This document shows, one piece after another, positions 24,975 through 37,750 of a stretch of 64,000 nucleotides of DNA. Both the position numbers and the translations under genes were made by a program. Source of the DNA: Listeria ilorinensis (GTDB taxonomy: Bacteria > Bacillota > Bacilli > Lactobacillales > Listeriaceae); the NCBI RefSeq assembly GCF_913566895.1, contig NZ_CAJYCN010000001.1, positions 1 through 64,000 on the forward strand, given 5' to 3'. Under the pieces are notes generated by a model. That model saw nothing but the letters and a program-made list of their open reading frames with translations, was not told the DNA's origin and did no database searches. The first letter of the stretch is position 1; every line of letters starts with the position of its first letter.

Positions 24975-26045
24975 TTATCCGATGACCACTTCTTGAAATT
25001 CCTTCTCCATAAAACCAGCTACCTGCTGACATTTTGTCTCAATCCGCTTCCAATCATATTTACTAATTTTTCGGGTTGGAAACAATTGAAACCAGATTTT
25101 CGGACCCTGAATTCGGTAGCGCCAAGTCCCTCTAAAATGGCCATCAATCAGTAATACCGATTCGATTTGTCCAGCTTTTCGCCAAATCAACCCTCTTTCA
25201 TTTTCAGTTGTGATCCAGCTTTTATCCGCATAAGAAACAAATAGTGGATCAAATTTTCCAAGTAGCATGACACCTGGCTGTCCGTCCAACAGAAAATCAG
25301 CAGAAGAGCTATAGAGGACTGTTCCCTGTTCATCCTCCACTTGCTTAAAGTCAGCCAAAGCCTCATCGACCAGCGCAATAAAATCGCCTCTCTTAAGTCC
25401 CGACCAGTGTTTGAAATCGCGTAAACTTGCTGGCCCATAAGCGGAAAAATAGCGTTTCATCAATTCCATGATCGCTGCATCTTTCGTATAATGTCCAGGT
25501 GGCGCAGCAAGCTGATTGCGATGCCGATAATGCCTTGTCTTAGGCGATTCTGGTACACAGTACAATGTCCCATCGAGTGAAGCTTGAATCAAGATTCCAC
25601 CCCATGTCAATAGTTCCTTACTATTTTCACCTAATAGCATCGCGATTTCCTTCTTGTCGACCTCTCCCCTCGTAAGCAATAGCTCCTCCAATTCACTCAA
25701 CATAGCTTCCAGATCGAAGCCACGTTCCGCAAATTTCTTTTTCACCCAGTTGTGTCTTGTCTGATAGAGAGCCTGAAGAAGCCCCCAGTCCTTTGGCATA
25801 TAAAGGTGCACAGTCATCCGCTGTCCCCACAGCTTGATTAAATCATTAGCCTGATACAGGTCTGTGAGTTGGTCTTTTTTAAGTCCTGTAACACGGTTAT
25901 ATAGATTTAAATCTGCAAATTGCTGGTATTGCGCTTGCACACCAAAAAGCCTGCTAGCCGCCTCCTGACAATCTAAAAACGGCTCAAACAGACCGGAATT
26001 AAAAAAGCGTGTATACTTGATTTCCTCTTTCGTCAATCTTTGCAT
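24975..26045 (-). CDS. Winged-helix (HTH_42) protein, AlkZ-like DNA glycosylase candidate
   Basis: The 356-residue protein consists of tandem winged-helix domains of the HTH_42 (DUF1006) superfamily. The catalytic QxQ motif of AlkZ-type DNA glycosylases appears as Gln37-Ala-Gln39 in FGVQAQYQQ. Later conserved segments include RMTVHLYMPKDW and LLGKFDPLFV. AlkZ of Streptomyces unhooks azinomycin interstrand crosslinks, and YcaQ removes alkylated bases. Listeria-type homologues are not characterised to my knowledge. The gene stands between mgtC and rplQ on the minus strand. Glycosylase activity is inferred from the motif. Confidence 0.75.
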   Translation of the reverse strand: MQRLTKEEIKYTRFFNSGLFEPFLDCQEAASRLFGVQAQYQQFADLNLYNRVTGLKKDQLTDLYQANDLIKLWGQRMTVHLYMPKDWGLLQALYQTRHNWVKKKFAERGFDLEAMLSELEELLLTRGEVDKKEIAMLLGENSKELLTWGGILIQASLDGTLYCVPESPKTRHYRHRNQLAAPPGHYTKDAAIMELMKRYFSAYGPASLRDFKHWSGLKRGDFIALVDEALADFKQVEDEQGTVLYSSSADFLLDGQPGVMLLGKFDPLFVSYADKSWITTENERGLIWRKAGQIESVLLIDGHFRGTWRYRIQGPKIWFQLFPTRKISKYDWKRIETKCQQVAGFMEKEFQEVVIG

Positions 26046-26112
26046 ATTCCGACGCCCCCCTTTTTATTTTATTATAAGCGAGCAACCAGACAAGCGCATG
26101 TTTTAGGCAAAA

Positions 26113-26143
26113 TAAAAAACTCAAAGTATCAACACTTTGAGTC
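26113..26143 (-). terminator. Terminator downstream of the alpha operon (distal)
   Basis: ACTCAAAGT pairs with ACTTTGAGT around a 6-nt loop and is followed by TTTTTTATTTT on the minus strand. It is a second stop after the hairpin at 26153-26205. Confidence 0.85.
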
Positions 26144-26152
26144 GAGAAGAAA

Positions 26153-26205
26153 TAAAAAAAGCCTGCGCTCTCCTCGGGACTAAGCCAAAGGAGAACACAC
26201 AGAGC
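26153..26205 (-). terminator. Terminator downstream of the alpha operon (proximal)
   Basis: TTCTCCT pairs with AGGAGAG, extended by CTGTG with CGCAG, and is followed by TTTTTTTATTT on the minus strand. A third small hairpin, CCGCC-GGCGG (26216-26230), lies closer to rplQ but lacks a U-run. Confidence 0.75.
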
Positions 26206-26268
26206 TAGACAAGACCGCCAAAAAGGCGGCTTATCATGACACTCTACTTGCTTCTAGAAAATCAGTTA

Positions 26269-26676
26269 TTAAACTAATTCGATGATTACCATTGGAGCTC
26301 CGTCACCACGACGAGGTCCTTTTTTGTAGATACGAGTGTAACCACCTTGACGATCTGCATATTTAGGTGCAATTTCATCAAAAAGTTTTTGAAGTGCATA
26401 GACAGGTTGATTAACTTTGACAGTAGTACCGTCTTTTTTCGTTTTATCAACTTGTTGTACGTCAGCAACTTCATGGCGAATGAATGCTTCTACTTGACGA
26501 CGAGAATGCAAGTCACCTTTTTTACCAGAAGTGATCATTTTTTCTACGACTTTGCGAACTTCTTTTGCACGTGTTTCCGTAGTTTCAATACGGCCGTGTA
26601 CGATTAAATCAGTCGCAAGATCACGTAGCAATGCTTTACGTTGGGAACTTGTACGACCTAATTTTCTGTAACCCAT
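26269..26676 (-). CDS. rplQ: 50S ribosomal protein L17
   Basis: The 135-residue protein begins [20 protein letters not shown] and ends [12 protein letters not shown], both diagnostic of L17, which sits near the peptide exit tunnel. It is the last gene of the supercluster, 23 bp after rpoA, and is followed by tandem terminators. Confidence 0.98.
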   Translation of the reverse strand: MGYRKLGRTSSQRKALLRDLATDLIVHGRIETTETRAKEVRKVVEKMITSGKKGDLHSRRQVEAFIRHEVADVQQVDKTKKDGTTVKVNQPVYALQKLFDEIAPKYADRQGGYTRIYKKGPRRGDGAPMVIIELV

Positions 26677-26699
26677 GGATTTCCCTCCTTACGTTTCTA

Positions 26700-27644
26700 T
26701 CAGTTTTCGTTTCTTAAAGATAAGCCTAGATCAGCAAGTTTTACTTTAACTTCCTCAAGCGATTTGCGGCCCAAGTTGCGGACTTTCATCATATCGTCTT
26801 CGGATTTATCAGCAAGCTCCTGAACTGTATTGATCCCAGCACGTTTCAGACAGTTATAAGAACGGACAGACAAATCGAGTTCTTCAATTGTCATTTCAAG
26901 TACTTTCTCTTTATGGCTTTCTTCTTTTTCAATCATGATTTCAGCTTTTTGCGCTTCATCTGTTAGGTTGACAAAGATGCTCAAATGCTCAGAAAGAATT
27001 TTTGCACCAAGTGATACAGCTTCTTCTGGGCTGATACTTCCGTCTGTTAACACATCAAACGTTAGCTTGTCATAATTGGTTGATTGACCGACGCGCGTAT
27101 TTTCCACTTGATAATTCACACGAATAACAGGTGAGAAAATAGAATCGATTGGAAGCACACCGATTGGCATACTTTCACGTTTATTTTGATCAGCTGGTGT
27201 ATAACCGCGACCACGAGTTGCATTCAAACGAACATGGAATTTTGCATTATCACTGAGTGTGGCAATGTGCAGTTCCGGATTCAAAATTTCAACATCGCTG
27301 TCATAGTTGATATCTCCTGCTGTAACAACACCAGGTCCCTGCATATCAATTTCTAATGTTTTTTCTTCATCAGAATATACTTTCAAGGCTAGTTTTTTGA
27401 TATTCAAAATCATCGTTGTCACATCTTCAACTACACCTTCAATTACAGAAAACTCATGCAAAGCTCCATCAATTTGAATTGATGTTACAGCTGCACCTGG
27501 AAGTGAAGATAATAGAATACGACGTAAGGAGTTACCCAAAGTTGTACCATATCCACGCTCAAGTGGTTCTACAACAAACTTTCCATACTTGGCATCATCG
27601 CTGATCTCAATCGTCTCGATTTTTGGCTTTTCAATTTCGATCAT
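26700..27644 (-). CDS. rpoA: RNA polymerase alpha subunit
   Basis: The 314-residue protein has the dimerising N-terminal domain ([20 protein letters not shown] near 33-52) and the C-terminal DNA/activator-binding domain (about 245-310, with [21 protein letters not shown]). A 109-bp gap to rpsK shows no terminator. The length matches Bacillus-type alpha. Confidence 0.99.
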   Translation of the reverse strand: MIEIEKPKIETIEISDDAKYGKFVVEPLERGYGTTLGNSLRRILLSSLPGAAVTSIQIDGALHEFSVIEGVVEDVTTMILNIKKLALKVYSDEEKTLEIDMQGPGVVTAGDINYDSDVEILNPELHIATLSDNAKFHVRLNATRGRGYTPADQNKRESMPIGVLPIDSIFSPVIRVNYQVENTRVGQSTNYDKLTFDVLTDGSISPEEAVSLGAKILSEHLSIFVNLTDEAQKAEIMIEKEESHKEKVLEMTIEELDLSVRSYNCLKRAGINTVQELADKSEDDMMKVRNLGRKSLEEVKVKLADLGLSLRNEN

Positions 27645-27753
27645 TCAAATTTACCCTCCTTCAAAACGTCTTATTTCTTAAGTCTAGCCGACCTCTCTGC
27701 CTGATATTAAGACAGATAACCACGTCTATAAGCAAGCATAAAAAAGCGACTAC

Positions 27754-28143
<390 letters not shown>

Positions 28144-28170
28144 TCACTAACTACCTCCTTTACAAAGTGA

Positions 28171-28536
28171 TTATTTTTTCTTACCTGCAACAGTCTTAGA
28201 AGGACCTTTACGGGTACGAGCATTATTTTTGGTATTTTGTCCGCGAACTGGAAGCCCACGACGGTGACGCATACCACGGTAAGAACCGATCTCGATAAGA
28301 CGTTTAACATTCAAGTTCACTTCACGACGAAGATCACCTTCAACTTTGATACGGTCTACGATTTCACGGATTTTACCTAATTCTTCTTCTGTTAGATCAC
28401 GAGTACGAGTATCTTCTGAAACGCCTGCTTCTTTCAAAACTTTGATCGCAGTTTGTTTACCGATACCGTAAATGTAAGTCAGGGAAATAACGATACGTTT
28501 TTCACGTGGAACGTCCACACCTGCAATACGTGCCAT
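28171..28536 (-). CDS. rpsM: 30S ribosomal protein S13
   Basis: The 121-residue protein starts [14 protein letters not shown] and has the conserved [19 protein letters not shown] tail, which contacts tRNA and the 50S subunit (bridge B1). It follows rpmJ by 19 bp. Confidence 0.98.
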   Translation of the reverse strand: MARIAGVDVPREKRIVISLTYIYGIGKQTAIKVLKEAGVSEDTRTRDLTEEELGKIREIVDRIKVEGDLRREVNLNVKRLIEIGSYRGMRHRRGLPVRGQNTKNNARTRKGPSKTVAGKKK

Positions 28537-28555
28537 TTAGTCCAGCACCTCCTTA

Positions 28556-28989
<434 letters not shown>

Positions 28990-29344
28990 ATCTTCGCTAC
29001 CTCCTTCTTCATTTACTGGGACCACTTGGTTAACGATTCATTCAGTGTAAATACTTGATTACATGAAAAAACGTAAAACACACCAAAATTCGGCTCCTTT
29101 TTTAAGGAATCGGACCTTGATACATTCATAGACAACCTGAAAAGTGAAATCCGTAAATCCAGAAGAACAGTAATCACTTACAGTTCGGTAGTGTCAAAAC
29201 GACATTCGGAAGAGCTACGGGACGGTTCTCTCGTTCATCATGATTTGCTAAGATGCTTTTATTCCACTGCCAATTATCCATTATACTACAAACCAAGTAG
29301 ATTTGCACGTATTATTTTAACAGCTGTGGTCAGCTCGACTCTCC
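28990..29344 (-). other. infA leader region
   Basis: No coding gene is supported in these 355 bp. A strong minus-strand -10 lies at 29280-29285, implying a leader of about 280 nt before infA. It includes a hairpin around TTCCTT-AAAA-AAGGAG (about 29095-29110) followed by an AATTTT tract. The length suggests post-transcriptional control of infA. Confidence 0.5.
29280..29308 (-). promoter_or_regulatory. Internal promoter for infA and downstream genes
   Basis: The minus strand has a consensus TATAAT (29280-29285) with a weak -35, GTGCAA (29303-29308), 17 bp upstream. It would allow infA-rpmJ-rpsM-rpsK-rpoA-rplQ to be transcribed independently of S10. Confidence 0.55.
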
Positions 29345-30055
<711 letters not shown>

Positions 30056-31351
30056 TTATTTGATGAATCCTCGGTAATTCCGTTTAACAAGTTGACCTTC
30101 TAATTGTTTTGTTGTGTCAAGTGCCACACCGATAACGATCAGAAGACTTGTTCCACCAATTGCAAGGGATTGCGGCAAGCTGAACGCCACAGTACCAATC
30201 GTTGGCAGGATAGCAACGACCGCGAGGAAAATCGCCCCTACAAATGTCAATCGATAAAGGACTGACGTTAGATAGGCTTGCGTTTCTCTACCTGGACGCT
30301 TACTAGGAATATAACCGCCTTGCTTTTTCAAGTTATCCGCCACTTTTTCAGGGTTAACTTGGATAAAAGCATAGAAATAAGTGAATGCGATAATAAGTGC
30401 GACATACAAAATCATACCGACTGGTTTTGTATAGTCAAAGATATTTTTCAAAACGGCCACAACCTGATTGCTACTATCAAAGAAAGTAAGAATCGTTTGC
30501 GGTGTCACAATAAAGGCACTTGCGAAGATTACCGGAATAACCCCTGCTGAATTAAGTTTCAGCGGCAAGTGAGTGGACTGTGCGCCACCTTGTTTATTGC
30601 CAGCAACACGTTTTGAATACTGAACCGGGATCTTCCGTAGCGCTTGTTGGAAGAAAATAACCGCTACGACAATCAAAAGAGCTGCAAGCGCAATGCCTGC
30701 CAAAATCAGCACATGCAAGAATAGCTGATCTCCAGCACCTTCGATTTGTTGAACGTACAATTGACGAAGACCGTCTGGAATACGTGCAACGATACCGGCA
30801 AAGATAATAATGGAAACACCATTACCAATACCTTTTACAGTAATTTGTTCACCTAACCACATCAGGAACATCGTACCTGTTGTCAGAACGATCGCAATCG
30901 CAATATATTGAGGAATCGTATCATTGAAAATCAAAAGCGATCCAGACATACGGTTAAAACCATATGCCATACCGAAAGCTTCGATCAACCCAAGTCCGAT
31001 TGTCAAATAACGCGTAAGCTGATTGAGTTTTTTACGACCCATTTCACCTTGTTTTGACCATTCAGTAAGCTTAGGAACAACGTCCATTTGAAGTAACTGT
31101 ACAATAATGGATGCTGTGATGTAAGGCATAACGCCCATTGCAAACACAGAAAAGTTTTTCAGTGCTCCACCATTAAAGGTATTAAGAAAACCGAAAATCC
31201 CACTGTCCATTGTTGATTGTAAAACAGAAGCATCTACCCCCGGCACAGGAATAAATGTTCCGATCCGAAAAATAATCAGCATAGCAAGTGTAAACAAAAT
31301 CTTTTTCCGAATATCAGCTACTCTAAAGAAGTTGACTAACGTACGAAACAT
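30056..31351 (-). CDS. secY: Preprotein translocase subunit SecY
   Basis: The 431-residue protein has ten membrane helices, the plug region after IPVPGVDAS and the cytosolic loop motif FYAFIQVNPEKVADNLKKQGGYIPSKRPG. It forms the protein-conducting channel with SecE and SecG. Its ATG overlaps the rplO stop by one base (TAATG), so the two are coupled. Confidence 0.99.
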   Translation of the reverse strand: MFRTLVNFFRVADIRKKILFTLAMLIIFRIGTFIPVPGVDASVLQSTMDSGIFGFLNTFNGGALKNFSVFAMGVMPYITASIIVQLLQMDVVPKLTEWSKQGEMGRKKLNQLTRYLTIGLGLIEAFGMAYGFNRMSGSLLIFNDTIPQYIAIAIVLTTGTMFLMWLGEQITVKGIGNGVSIIIFAGIVARIPDGLRQLYVQQIEGAGDQLFLHVLILAGIALAALLIVVAVIFFQQALRKIPVQYSKRVAGNKQGGAQSTHLPLKLNSAGVIPVIFASAFIVTPQTILTFFDSSNQVVAVLKNIFDYTKPVGMILYVALIIAFTYFYAFIQVNPEKVADNLKKQGGYIPSKRPGRETQAYLTSVLYRLTFVGAIFLAVVAILPTIGTVAFSLPQSLAIGGTSLLIVIGVALDTTKQLEGQLVKRNYRGFIK

Positions 31352-31791
31352 TAGATCACCTCAGCTTTTCCACCGGCAGCTTCGATAGCTTCCTTCGCTG
31401 CAGTAGAAAATTTATTTGCTTTCACTGTTAATTTTTTCTCAAGAGATCCATTAGATAGAATTTTGATCCCAGATTTTGCATTACGCACAATACCAGTTTC
31501 GATCAAAAGTTCAGGTGTTACTTCTGTACCTTCTTCAAAGCGGTTCAAAACATCAAGATTCACAACTGCGAATTCTTTACGGTTGATGTTTGTGAAGCCA
31601 CGTTTAGGTAAACGACGGAATAATGGTAATTGACCACCTTCAAAACCTAAACGTACACCGCCGCCGGAACGAGCTTTTTGTCCTTTATGACCGCGTCCAG
31701 CAGTTTTACCGTTACCAGAGCCTGTACCACGACCAACACGATTACGTTCTTTACGGGAACCTTCAGCAGGTTTGAGTTCGTGTAGTTTCAT
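31351..31791 (-). CDS. rplO: 50S ribosomal protein L15
   Basis: With the ATG at 31791 (AGGAGGTGC upstream) the protein has 146 residues. It starts [14 protein letters not shown] and contains [24 protein letters not shown]-type sequence in the Gly/Arg-rich N-terminal tail. It is a late assembly protein of the 50S subunit. Confidence 0.98.
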   Translation of the reverse strand: MKLHELKPAEGSRKERNRVGRGTGSGNGKTAGRGHKGQKARSGGGVRLGFEGGQLPLFRRLPKRGFTNINRKEFAVVNLDVLNRFEEGTEVTPELLIETGIVRNAKSGIKILSNGSLEKKLTVKANKFSTAAKEAIEAAGGKAEVI

Positions 31792-31843
31792 GTCAAGCAC
31801 CTCCTCCTATTTCCAATTCTTCGATTGATATCTAAAATAAAGC

Positions 31844-32023
31844 TTAAACTTCTTTAACGTCCAAAAGATGGCTAACTTTGTTAATCATCCCACGAATTGC
31901 AGGATTATCTTCTTTGACAACAACGGAATTTGTTTTGCCAAGACCAAGAGCCTTAACAGTTTTGCGTTGTGTTTCGGGACGACCGATTAAGCTACGTTTT
32001 AGAGTGATTTCTAATTTCGCCAT
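31844..32023 (-). CDS. rpmD: 50S ribosomal protein L30
   Basis: This 59-residue gene is below the usual ORF size limit. Translation of the minus strand gives [16 protein letters not shown], then TVKALGLGK and a C-terminal [13 protein letters not shown]. That is canonical L30, in its usual place between rpsE and rplO. RBS is GGAGGGAATTATC. Confidence 0.97.
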   Translation of the reverse strand: MAKLEITLKRSLIGRPETQRKTVKALGLGKTNSVVVKEDNPAIRGMINKVSHLLDVKEV

Positions 32024-32039
32024 AATGATAATTCCCTCC

Positions 32040-32543
32040 TTATCCTAGCAATTCTTCCACTGTTTTACCGCGAAGTTTTGCAACTTCTTCAGCTTGTTTA
32101 AGTTGTTTGATTCCGTCGATTGTCGCACGAACCATGTTGATCGGTGTGTTAGATCCAAGTGATTTGGAAGAAACATCTGCAACACCAGCAAGTTCAAGTA
32201 CGGCACGAACCGGACCACCAGCAGTTACACCAGAACCGGCACTAGCAGGTTTAAGAAGGATTTCGCCTCCACCAAAACGACCGACAACAGTGTGAGGGAT
32301 GGTTGTATTAACTGTTGGTACGAATACCATGTTTTTCTTCGCATCCTCAACTGCTTTTTTAATCGCATCTGGAACCTCTTGTGCTTTACCAGTACCAAAG
32401 CCAACATGACCGTTTTTGTCACCAACAACAACAAGTGCTGTGAAGCGGAAACGACGACCACCTTTAACAACTTTAGCAACACGGTTGATTGTAACAACGC
32501 GTTCTTCTAATTCCAATTTGTTTCCATCAATAAATTCAGGCAT
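32040..32543 (-). CDS. rpsE: 30S ribosomal protein S5
   Basis: The ATG at 32543 follows GGAGGG by seven bases and gives 167 residues; a TTG one codon earlier is less likely. The protein has the double-stranded RNA-binding N-domain ([18 protein letters not shown]) and a C-terminal S5 domain. S5 is important for decoding accuracy and spectinomycin sensitivity. Confidence 0.98.
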   Translation of the reverse strand: MPEFIDGNKLELEERVVTINRVAKVVKGGRRFRFTALVVVGDKNGHVGFGTGKAQEVPDAIKKAVEDAKKNMVFVPTVNTTIPHTVVGRFGGGEILLKPASAGSGVTAGGPVRAVLELAGVADVSSKSLGSNTPINMVRATIDGIKQLKQAEEVAKLRGKTVEELLG

Positions 32544-32563
32544 CAATTTTCCCTCCTAACCTA

Positions 32564-32923
32564 TTAGAATTCAAGTCCGTTTTCACGAGCAGCTTCAGCC
32601 AAAGCTTTTACACGTCCGTGATAAAGATATCCTCCACGATCGAATACGACAGAAGTAATACCTTTTTCAGCAGCACGTTTAGCAACTAATTCGCCAACTT
32701 TGCTTGCAGCGTCAACTTTAGATTCAGCAGAACCAAAGTCTTTATCTAAATTCGATGCACTTACAAGAGTAGCACCATTTACATCATCAATTACTTGAGC
32801 ATAAATGTTTTTGTTAGAACGGAAAACGTTTAGACGAGGACGGCTTTCAGTTCCGTTAATTTTGGAACGTACACGTGCATGTCTTTTTTTCCGTACTTTA
32901 TTTTTGTCGATTTTGGTAATCAC
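32564..32923 (-). CDS. rplR: 50S ribosomal protein L18
   Basis: The start is taken as GTG at 32923 (GAGGTGA five bases upstream), giving the 119 residues usual in Listeria. A second GTG at 32932 is possible. The protein binds 5S r[18 protein letters not shown] and [26 protein letters not shown] are characteristic. Confidence 0.95.
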   Translation of the reverse strand: MITKIDKNKVRKKRHARVRSKINGTESRPRLNVFRSNKNIYAQVIDDVNGATLVSASNLDKDFGSAESKVDAASKVGELVAKRAAEKGITSVVFDRGGYLYHGRVKALAEAARENGLEF

Positions 32924-32957
32924 ACGACTCACCTCTTCTCTAATCGCCTATGCGGCA

Positions 32958-33494
32958 TTATTTACCAGTTTTACCTTCTTTGCGACGAACATATTCGCCT
33001 TCATAACGAATACCTTTACCTTTGTAAGGTTCAGGCGGACGTACAGCGCGGATATTAGCAGCAAGTTCACCAACGTGTTCTTTGTTGAAGCCTTTAACAA
33101 TAATTTTCGTGTTAGCAGGAACTTCAATTTCAACACCTTTTGGAGCTTCGAATTCTACTGGATGAGAGTAACCTACGTTAAGAACAAGTTTACTACCTTG
33201 TTTTTGCGCACGGTAACCAACACCGACAAGTTCCAATGTTTTTTCGTAGCCTTCAGAAACGCCAACAACCATGTTATTTAAAACAGCACGAGTCGTTCCG
33301 TGAAGAGCACGGTGATTTTTATTGTCAGAAGGACGAGTAACGTTGATCTCGCTTCCTTCGATATTGATTGAGATTTCTGGGTTGAACTCTTTTACAAGTT
33401 CACCTTTAGGCCCCTTAACTGTAGCGACGGAACCATCAAGAGTGACAGTCACACCAGCAGGGATCGTAATAGGTTTTTTACCGATACGGGACAT
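32958..33494 (-). CDS. rplF: 50S ribosomal protein L6
   Basis: The 178-residue protein starts [15 protein letters not shown] and has the C-terminal [25 protein letters not shown] segment of L6, located near the sarcin-ricin loop. It sits between rpsH and rplR with 30-35 bp gaps. Confidence 0.98.
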   Translation of the reverse strand: MSRIGKKPITIPAGVTVTLDGSVATVKGPKGELVKEFNPEISINIEGSEINVTRPSDNKNHRALHGTTRAVLNNMVVGVSEGYEKTLELVGVGYRAQKQGSKLVLNVGYSHPVEFEAPKGVEIEVPANTKIIVKGFNKEHVGELAANIRAVRPPEPYKGKGIRYEGEYVRRKEGKTGK

Positions 33495-33524
33495 TTAGCG
33501 CACCTCCTTGTGTTTTACTAATTC

Positions 33525-33923
33525 TTACCAAACGTATGCTAGAACTTCTCCGCCCACTTGTTTAGCGCGAGCTTCTTTGTCAGTCAAAAGACCTTGAGAA
33601 GTAGATACGATTGCGATACCTAGACCATTAAGTACTTTTGGCACCTCGTTTGATTTTGCGTATACACGCAGACCTGGTTTACTGATACGTTTCAGACCAG
33701 TGATTACACGTTCGCCGGATTGACCGTATTTAAGGAAAACACGAATCGTACCTTGCTTGTCATCTTCAATATATTCAACATCGCGAATAAATCCTTCACG
33801 TTTCAGAATTTCAGCGATTTCTTTCTTGATTTTGGATGCAGGCAATTCTAATTTATCATGTTTTACCATGTTAGCATTACGGATACGAGTTAGAAAATCT
33901 GCAATTGGATCTGTCATCACCAT
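33525..33923 (-). CDS. rpsH: 30S ribosomal protein S8
   Basis: The 132-residue protein has [14 protein letters not shown] near the start and the C-terminal [13 protein letters not shown] segment that binds helix 21 of 16S rRNA. It follows rpsN by 31 bp. Confidence 0.98.
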   Translation of the reverse strand: MVMTDPIADFLTRIRNANMVKHDKLELPASKIKKEIAEILKREGFIRDVEYIEDDKQGTIRVFLKYGQSGERVITGLKRISKPGLRVYAKSNEVPKVLNGLGIAIVSTSQGLLTDKEARAKQVGGEVLAYVW

Positions 33924-33954
33924 GTGTAATTAACCTCCTTCCTTCAACTATTTC

Positions 33955-34152
<198 letters not shown>

Positions 34153-34167
34153 CTACTTAATTAGTGA

Positions 34168-34707
34168 TTACTTTTGAAATGGCATTCCTACGAGTGTTAA
34201 CAACTCACGGGATTCTTCATCAGTTTTCGCAGTTGTAACGATAACAACGTCCATACCACGAACTTTAGAAACTTTATCGTAATCAATTTCAGGGAAAATC
34301 AATTGTTCTCTCACACCCAACGTATAGTTGCCGCGGCCGTCGAAAGCTTTTTTCGATACACCACGGAAGTCACGTACACGTGGAAGTGAAACAGTAATTA
34401 ATTTATCTAAGAAATCATACATGCGGTCACCACGAAGCGTTACTTTCGCACCGATTGGCATTCCTTCACGAAGACGGAAACCAGCGATAGAATTTTTTGC
34501 TTTTGTGATAACAGGTTTTTGACCAGTGATTAGCGCTAGCTCTTCAACTGCGTCATCTAAAACTTTCGCATTCGCTACTGCGTCACCAACACCAGTGTTG
34601 ATTACGATTTTTTCGATTTTTGGTACTTCCATAACGGAAGAATAGTTAAATTTGCTCATCATACCAGGAACAATTTCCTTAAGATAGCGATCTTTAAGGC
34701 GATTCAT
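34168..34707 (-). CDS. rplE: 50S ribosomal protein L5
   Basis: The 179-residue 5S-rRNA-binding protein has [41 protein letters not shown] and a C-terminal TLVGMPFQK. It follows rplX by 26 bp. Confidence 0.98.
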   Translation of the reverse strand: MNRLKDRYLKEIVPGMMSKFNYSSVMEVPKIEKIVINTGVGDAVANAKVLDDAVEELALITGQKPVITKAKNSIAGFRLREGMPIGAKVTLRGDRMYDFLDKLITVSLPRVRDFRGVSKKAFDGRGNYTLGVREQLIFPEIDYDKVSKVRGMDVVIVTTAKTDEESRELLTLVGMPFQK

Positions 34708-34733
34708 GTAATGTTGCCTCCTTCCTCACTTAA

Positions 34734-35045
34734 TTATTTATCGATTACTTGACCGGATTTTTTAGCAACACGCACTTTTTTGTCGCCTTTTACTTCATAA
34801 CCCACACGAGTAGGTTCACCGGATTTCGGATCAATTAACATTACGTTAGAAACGTGAATTGGTGCTTCCACATTCAAAATTCCGCCTTGCGGATTGATGT
34901 TGGACGGTTTAGTGTGTTTTTTCACCATGTTGATACCTTCAACAATTACACGATCTTTTTTAGGAAATGCAGCAAGCACTTTGCCTTCTTTTCCTTTGTC
35001 TTTACCAGTAATAACTTTTACTTTATCACCTTTTTTGACATGCAT
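34734..35045 (-). CDS. rplX: 50S ribosomal protein L24
   Basis: The 103-residue protein carries the KOW motif in [20 protein letters not shown]. It is a primary assembly initiator of the 50S subunit. The RBS is AGGAGGTGC. Confidence 0.98.
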   Translation of the reverse strand: MHVKKGDKVKVITGKDKGKEGKVLAAFPKKDRVIVEGINMVKKHTKPSNINPQGGILNVEAPIHVSNVMLIDPKSGEPTRVGYEVKGDKKVRVAKKSGQVIDK

Positions 35046-35078
35046 CTTTTAGCACCTCCTTGGATTGAAACTTAATTT

Positions 35079-35468
<390 letters not shown>

Positions 35469-35503
35469 TTACGAGAGATGGGAATTGCTCCCCAAAAATT
35501 GGT

Positions 35504-35767
35504 TTAGATAATAACTGCTTCTTCTACAACATCTAGCAAACGGAAGTGTTTAGTTGCAGACAATGGACGAGTTTCCATGATACGAACGATGTCGCCAGTT
35601 TTCGCAGTGTTATTTTCATCATGCGCTTTGAATTTCTTAGAGTATTTCACGCGCTTGCCGTACAAACCATGTTTTTTGTGAGTTTCAACTACTACTGTAA
35701 TGGTTTTATCCATTTTGTCGGATACGACGCGGCCAGTGTAAATTTTACGCTGATTACGATCAGTCAT
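35504..35767 (-). CDS. rpsQ: 30S ribosomal protein S17
   Basis: The 87-residue OB-fold protein has [19 protein letters not shown] and a [22 protein letters not shown]-type segment. It binds the 5' domain of 16S rRNA. Confidence 0.98.
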   Translation of the reverse strand: MTDRNQRKIYTGRVVSDKMDKTITVVVETHKKHGLYGKRVKYSKKFKAHDENNTAKTGDIVRIMETRPLSATKHFRLLDVVEEAVII

Positions 35768-35793
35768 GCTTCATAGACCTCCTTATTGATTTT

Positions 35794-35985
35794 TTAAGCA
35801 AGTTCTCTTTCTTTAACAATTGTTTTCATACGAGCAATTGCTTTACGCACTTCTCTAATACGTGCGGTATTCTCTAATTGTCCAGTAGCTAACTGAAAGC
35901 GCAGGTTGAAAAGCTCTTCTTTTAGCGCTTTTTCTTGGTCCATAATTTCGGTAGTGGATAATTCACGAATATCCTTAGCTTTCAT
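35794..35985 (-). CDS. rpmC: 50S ribosomal protein L29
   Basis: The start is the ATG at 35985, giving 63 residues ([11 protein letters not shown]...VKERELA). The gene begins inside the 3' end of rplP, overlapping it by 11 bases. L29 helps form the docking site for trigger factor and SRP at the tunnel exit. Confidence 0.97.
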   Translation of the reverse strand: MKAKDIRELSTTEIMDQEKALKEELFNLRFQLATGQLENTARIREVRKAIARMKTIVKERELA

Positions 35986-36409
35986 TTGCTTCACCACCAA
36001 TTTCTTCACGTTTAACGATCTTCGTTTTGACCGGCAGTTTGTGTGCTGCAAGACGCAATGCTTCACGCGCTACTTCTTCAGGTACACCTGCGATTTCAAA
36101 CATAATTTTGCCACGTTTAACTGGAGAAACCCAGCCTTCCGGAGCACCTTTACCTTTACCCATCCGAACACCGATTGGTTTAGATGTGTAAGATTTATGA
36201 GGGAAAATTTTAATCCAAACTTTACCGCCACGTTTCATATAACGAGTCATTGCAATACGGGCTGCTTCAATTTGACGGTTGGTAATCCAAGAAGCTTCTA
36301 CTGCTTGAAGACCGTATTCGCCAAATGCTACTTCTGTGCCGCCTTTCGCACGTCCACGCATGTTGCCGCGGAACTCACGACGGTATTTTACACGTTTAGG
36401 GACTAACAT
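35975..36409 (-). CDS. rplP: 50S ribosomal protein L16
   Basis: Using the ATG at 36409 gives 144 residues starting [15 protein letters not shown]. The longer open frame runs back into rpsC and is not real. L16 helps position tRNA in the A site; the [21 protein letters not shown] segment is typical. Confidence 0.98.
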   Translation of the reverse strand: MLVPKRVKYRREFRGNMRGRAKGGTEVAFGEYGLQAVEASWITNRQIEAARIAMTRYMKRGGKVWIKIFPHKSYTSKPIGVRMGKGKGAPEGWVSPVKRGKIMFEIAGVPEEVAREALRLAAHKLPVKTKIVKREEIGGEANES

Positions 36410-36411
36410 TA

Positions 36412-37068
36412 TTATTTTCCTCCTTCCACATTGTTTTTCTTCGTAGGAAGGACTTCTCCACGATAAATCCAAACTTTAACGCCTAATTTACCGTAAGTTG
36501 TGTCAGCTTCTTCCCATGCGTAGTCAATGTCGGCACGCAATGTATGAAGAGGTACTGTTCCTTCACTATAATGTTCAGCACGAGCGATATCAGCTCCGCC
36601 TAGACGACCAGATACTTGAGTTTTGATCCCTTTAGCTCCGGCACGCATTGTACGTTGGATTGCTTGTTTTTGCGCACGACGGAAGGAAACACGACCTTCA
36701 AGCTGACGAGCGATATTTTCAGCAACCAGTTTAGCGTCAAGATCAGCACGTTTGATTTCAACGATGTTGATATGAACACGTTTTTTAGTTAATTCATTCA
36801 GGCTCTTACGAAGTGCTTCAACTTCGGAACCACCTTTACCGATAACCATACCTGGTTTAGCAGTATGAATTGTAATGTTTACGCGGTTAGCAGCACGTTC
36901 GATTTCCACACGAGAAACAGAAGCATCAGCTAAGCGTTTGAAAATGTAATCACGAATGCGTAAATCTTCATGTAAGAAGTCCGCATAATCTTTTTCAGCG
37001 TACCATTTGGAATCCCAATCACGGATGACACCGATACGCATACCTATAGGATGTACTTTTTGACCCAC
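36412..37068 (-). CDS. rpsC: 30S ribosomal protein S3
   Basis: The 218-residue protein has the KH domain ([17 protein letters not shown]) and the C-terminal S3 domain. It contributes to mRNA entry and helicase activity. It starts three bases after rplV. Confidence 0.98.
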   Translation of the reverse strand: MGQKVHPIGMRIGVIRDWDSKWYAEKDYADFLHEDLRIRDYIFKRLADASVSRVEIERAANRVNITIHTAKPGMVIGKGGSEVEALRKSLNELTKKRVHINIVEIKRADLDAKLVAENIARQLEGRVSFRRAQKQAIQRTMRAGAKGIKTQVSGRLGGADIARAEHYSEGTVPLHTLRADIDYAWEEADTTYGKLGVKVWIYRGEVLPTKKNNVEGGK

Positions 37069-37071
37069 GTA

Positions 37072-37428
37072 TTATCCCTCCTTCACTTCAGATACCACAA
37101 CTGTAATGTGGCTAGTACGTTTATTAATTGCACTTGCACGACCTTGTGCACGTGGACGGAAGCGTTTCAATGTTGCACCTTCGTCAACAAAAGCTTCAGA
37201 TACCACTAGACTGTTTACATCTAAGTCATAGTTATGTTCTGCATTTGCAATAGCAGATTTGAGTACTTTTTCAATGATTGGAGAAGCTGCTTTTGGAGTG
37301 TATTTCAAAATAGCAATTGCTTCACCAACTTGCTTGCCTCGGATTAAATCAATAACGATTCTCGCTTTACGAGGAGCAATACGTACCGTTTTGGCAACGG
37401 CTTTAGCACTTGTTACTTCATTTGCCAT
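37072..37428 (-). CDS. rplV: 50S ribosomal protein L22
   Basis: The 118-residue protein has [17 protein letters not shown] and the tunnel-lining loop [21 protein letters not shown]. It has no obvious loop insertions of the kind that give macrolide resistance. Confidence 0.98.
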   Translation of the reverse strand: MANEVTSAKAVAKTVRIAPRKARIVIDLIRGKQVGEAIAILKYTPKAASPIIEKVLKSAIANAEHNYDLDVNSLVVSEAFVDEGATLKRFRPRAQGRASAINKRTSHITVVVSEVKEG

Positions 37429-37450
37429 TGGGGATTATCCTCCTCTCGAA

Positions 37451-37729
37451 TTAGCGTTTAGTTTTTTTATCGTCGCCCGCGTGTCCGCGGTACGTACGAG
37501 TTGGTGCGAATTCACCTAGTTTGTGTCCTACCATATCTTCTTGGATATAAACAGGAACATGTTTGCGGCCATCATATACTGCGATTGTTTGACCAACGAA
37601 TACTGGGAAAATTGTGGAACGGCGAGACCAAGTTTTGATCACTTGTTTCTTTTCGCTAGCATTTGCAGCTTCCACTTTTTTCATCAAATGGTCATCGACA
37701 AAAGGTCCTTTCTTCAAGCTACGACCCAT
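37451..37729 (-). CDS. rpsS: 30S ribosomal protein S19
   Basis: The 92-residue protein starts [15 protein letters not shown] and contains [25 protein letters not shown]-type sequence. It lies in the 30S head and contacts S13. A structured 92-bp gap separates it from rplB. Confidence 0.98.
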   Translation of the reverse strand: MGRSLKKGPFVDDHLMKKVEAANASEKKQVIKTWSRRSTIFPVFVGQTIAVYDGRKHVPVYIQEDMVGHKLGEFAPTRTYRGHAGDDKKTKR

Positions 37730-37750
37730 GACGGAACCTCCCTTCGCATA

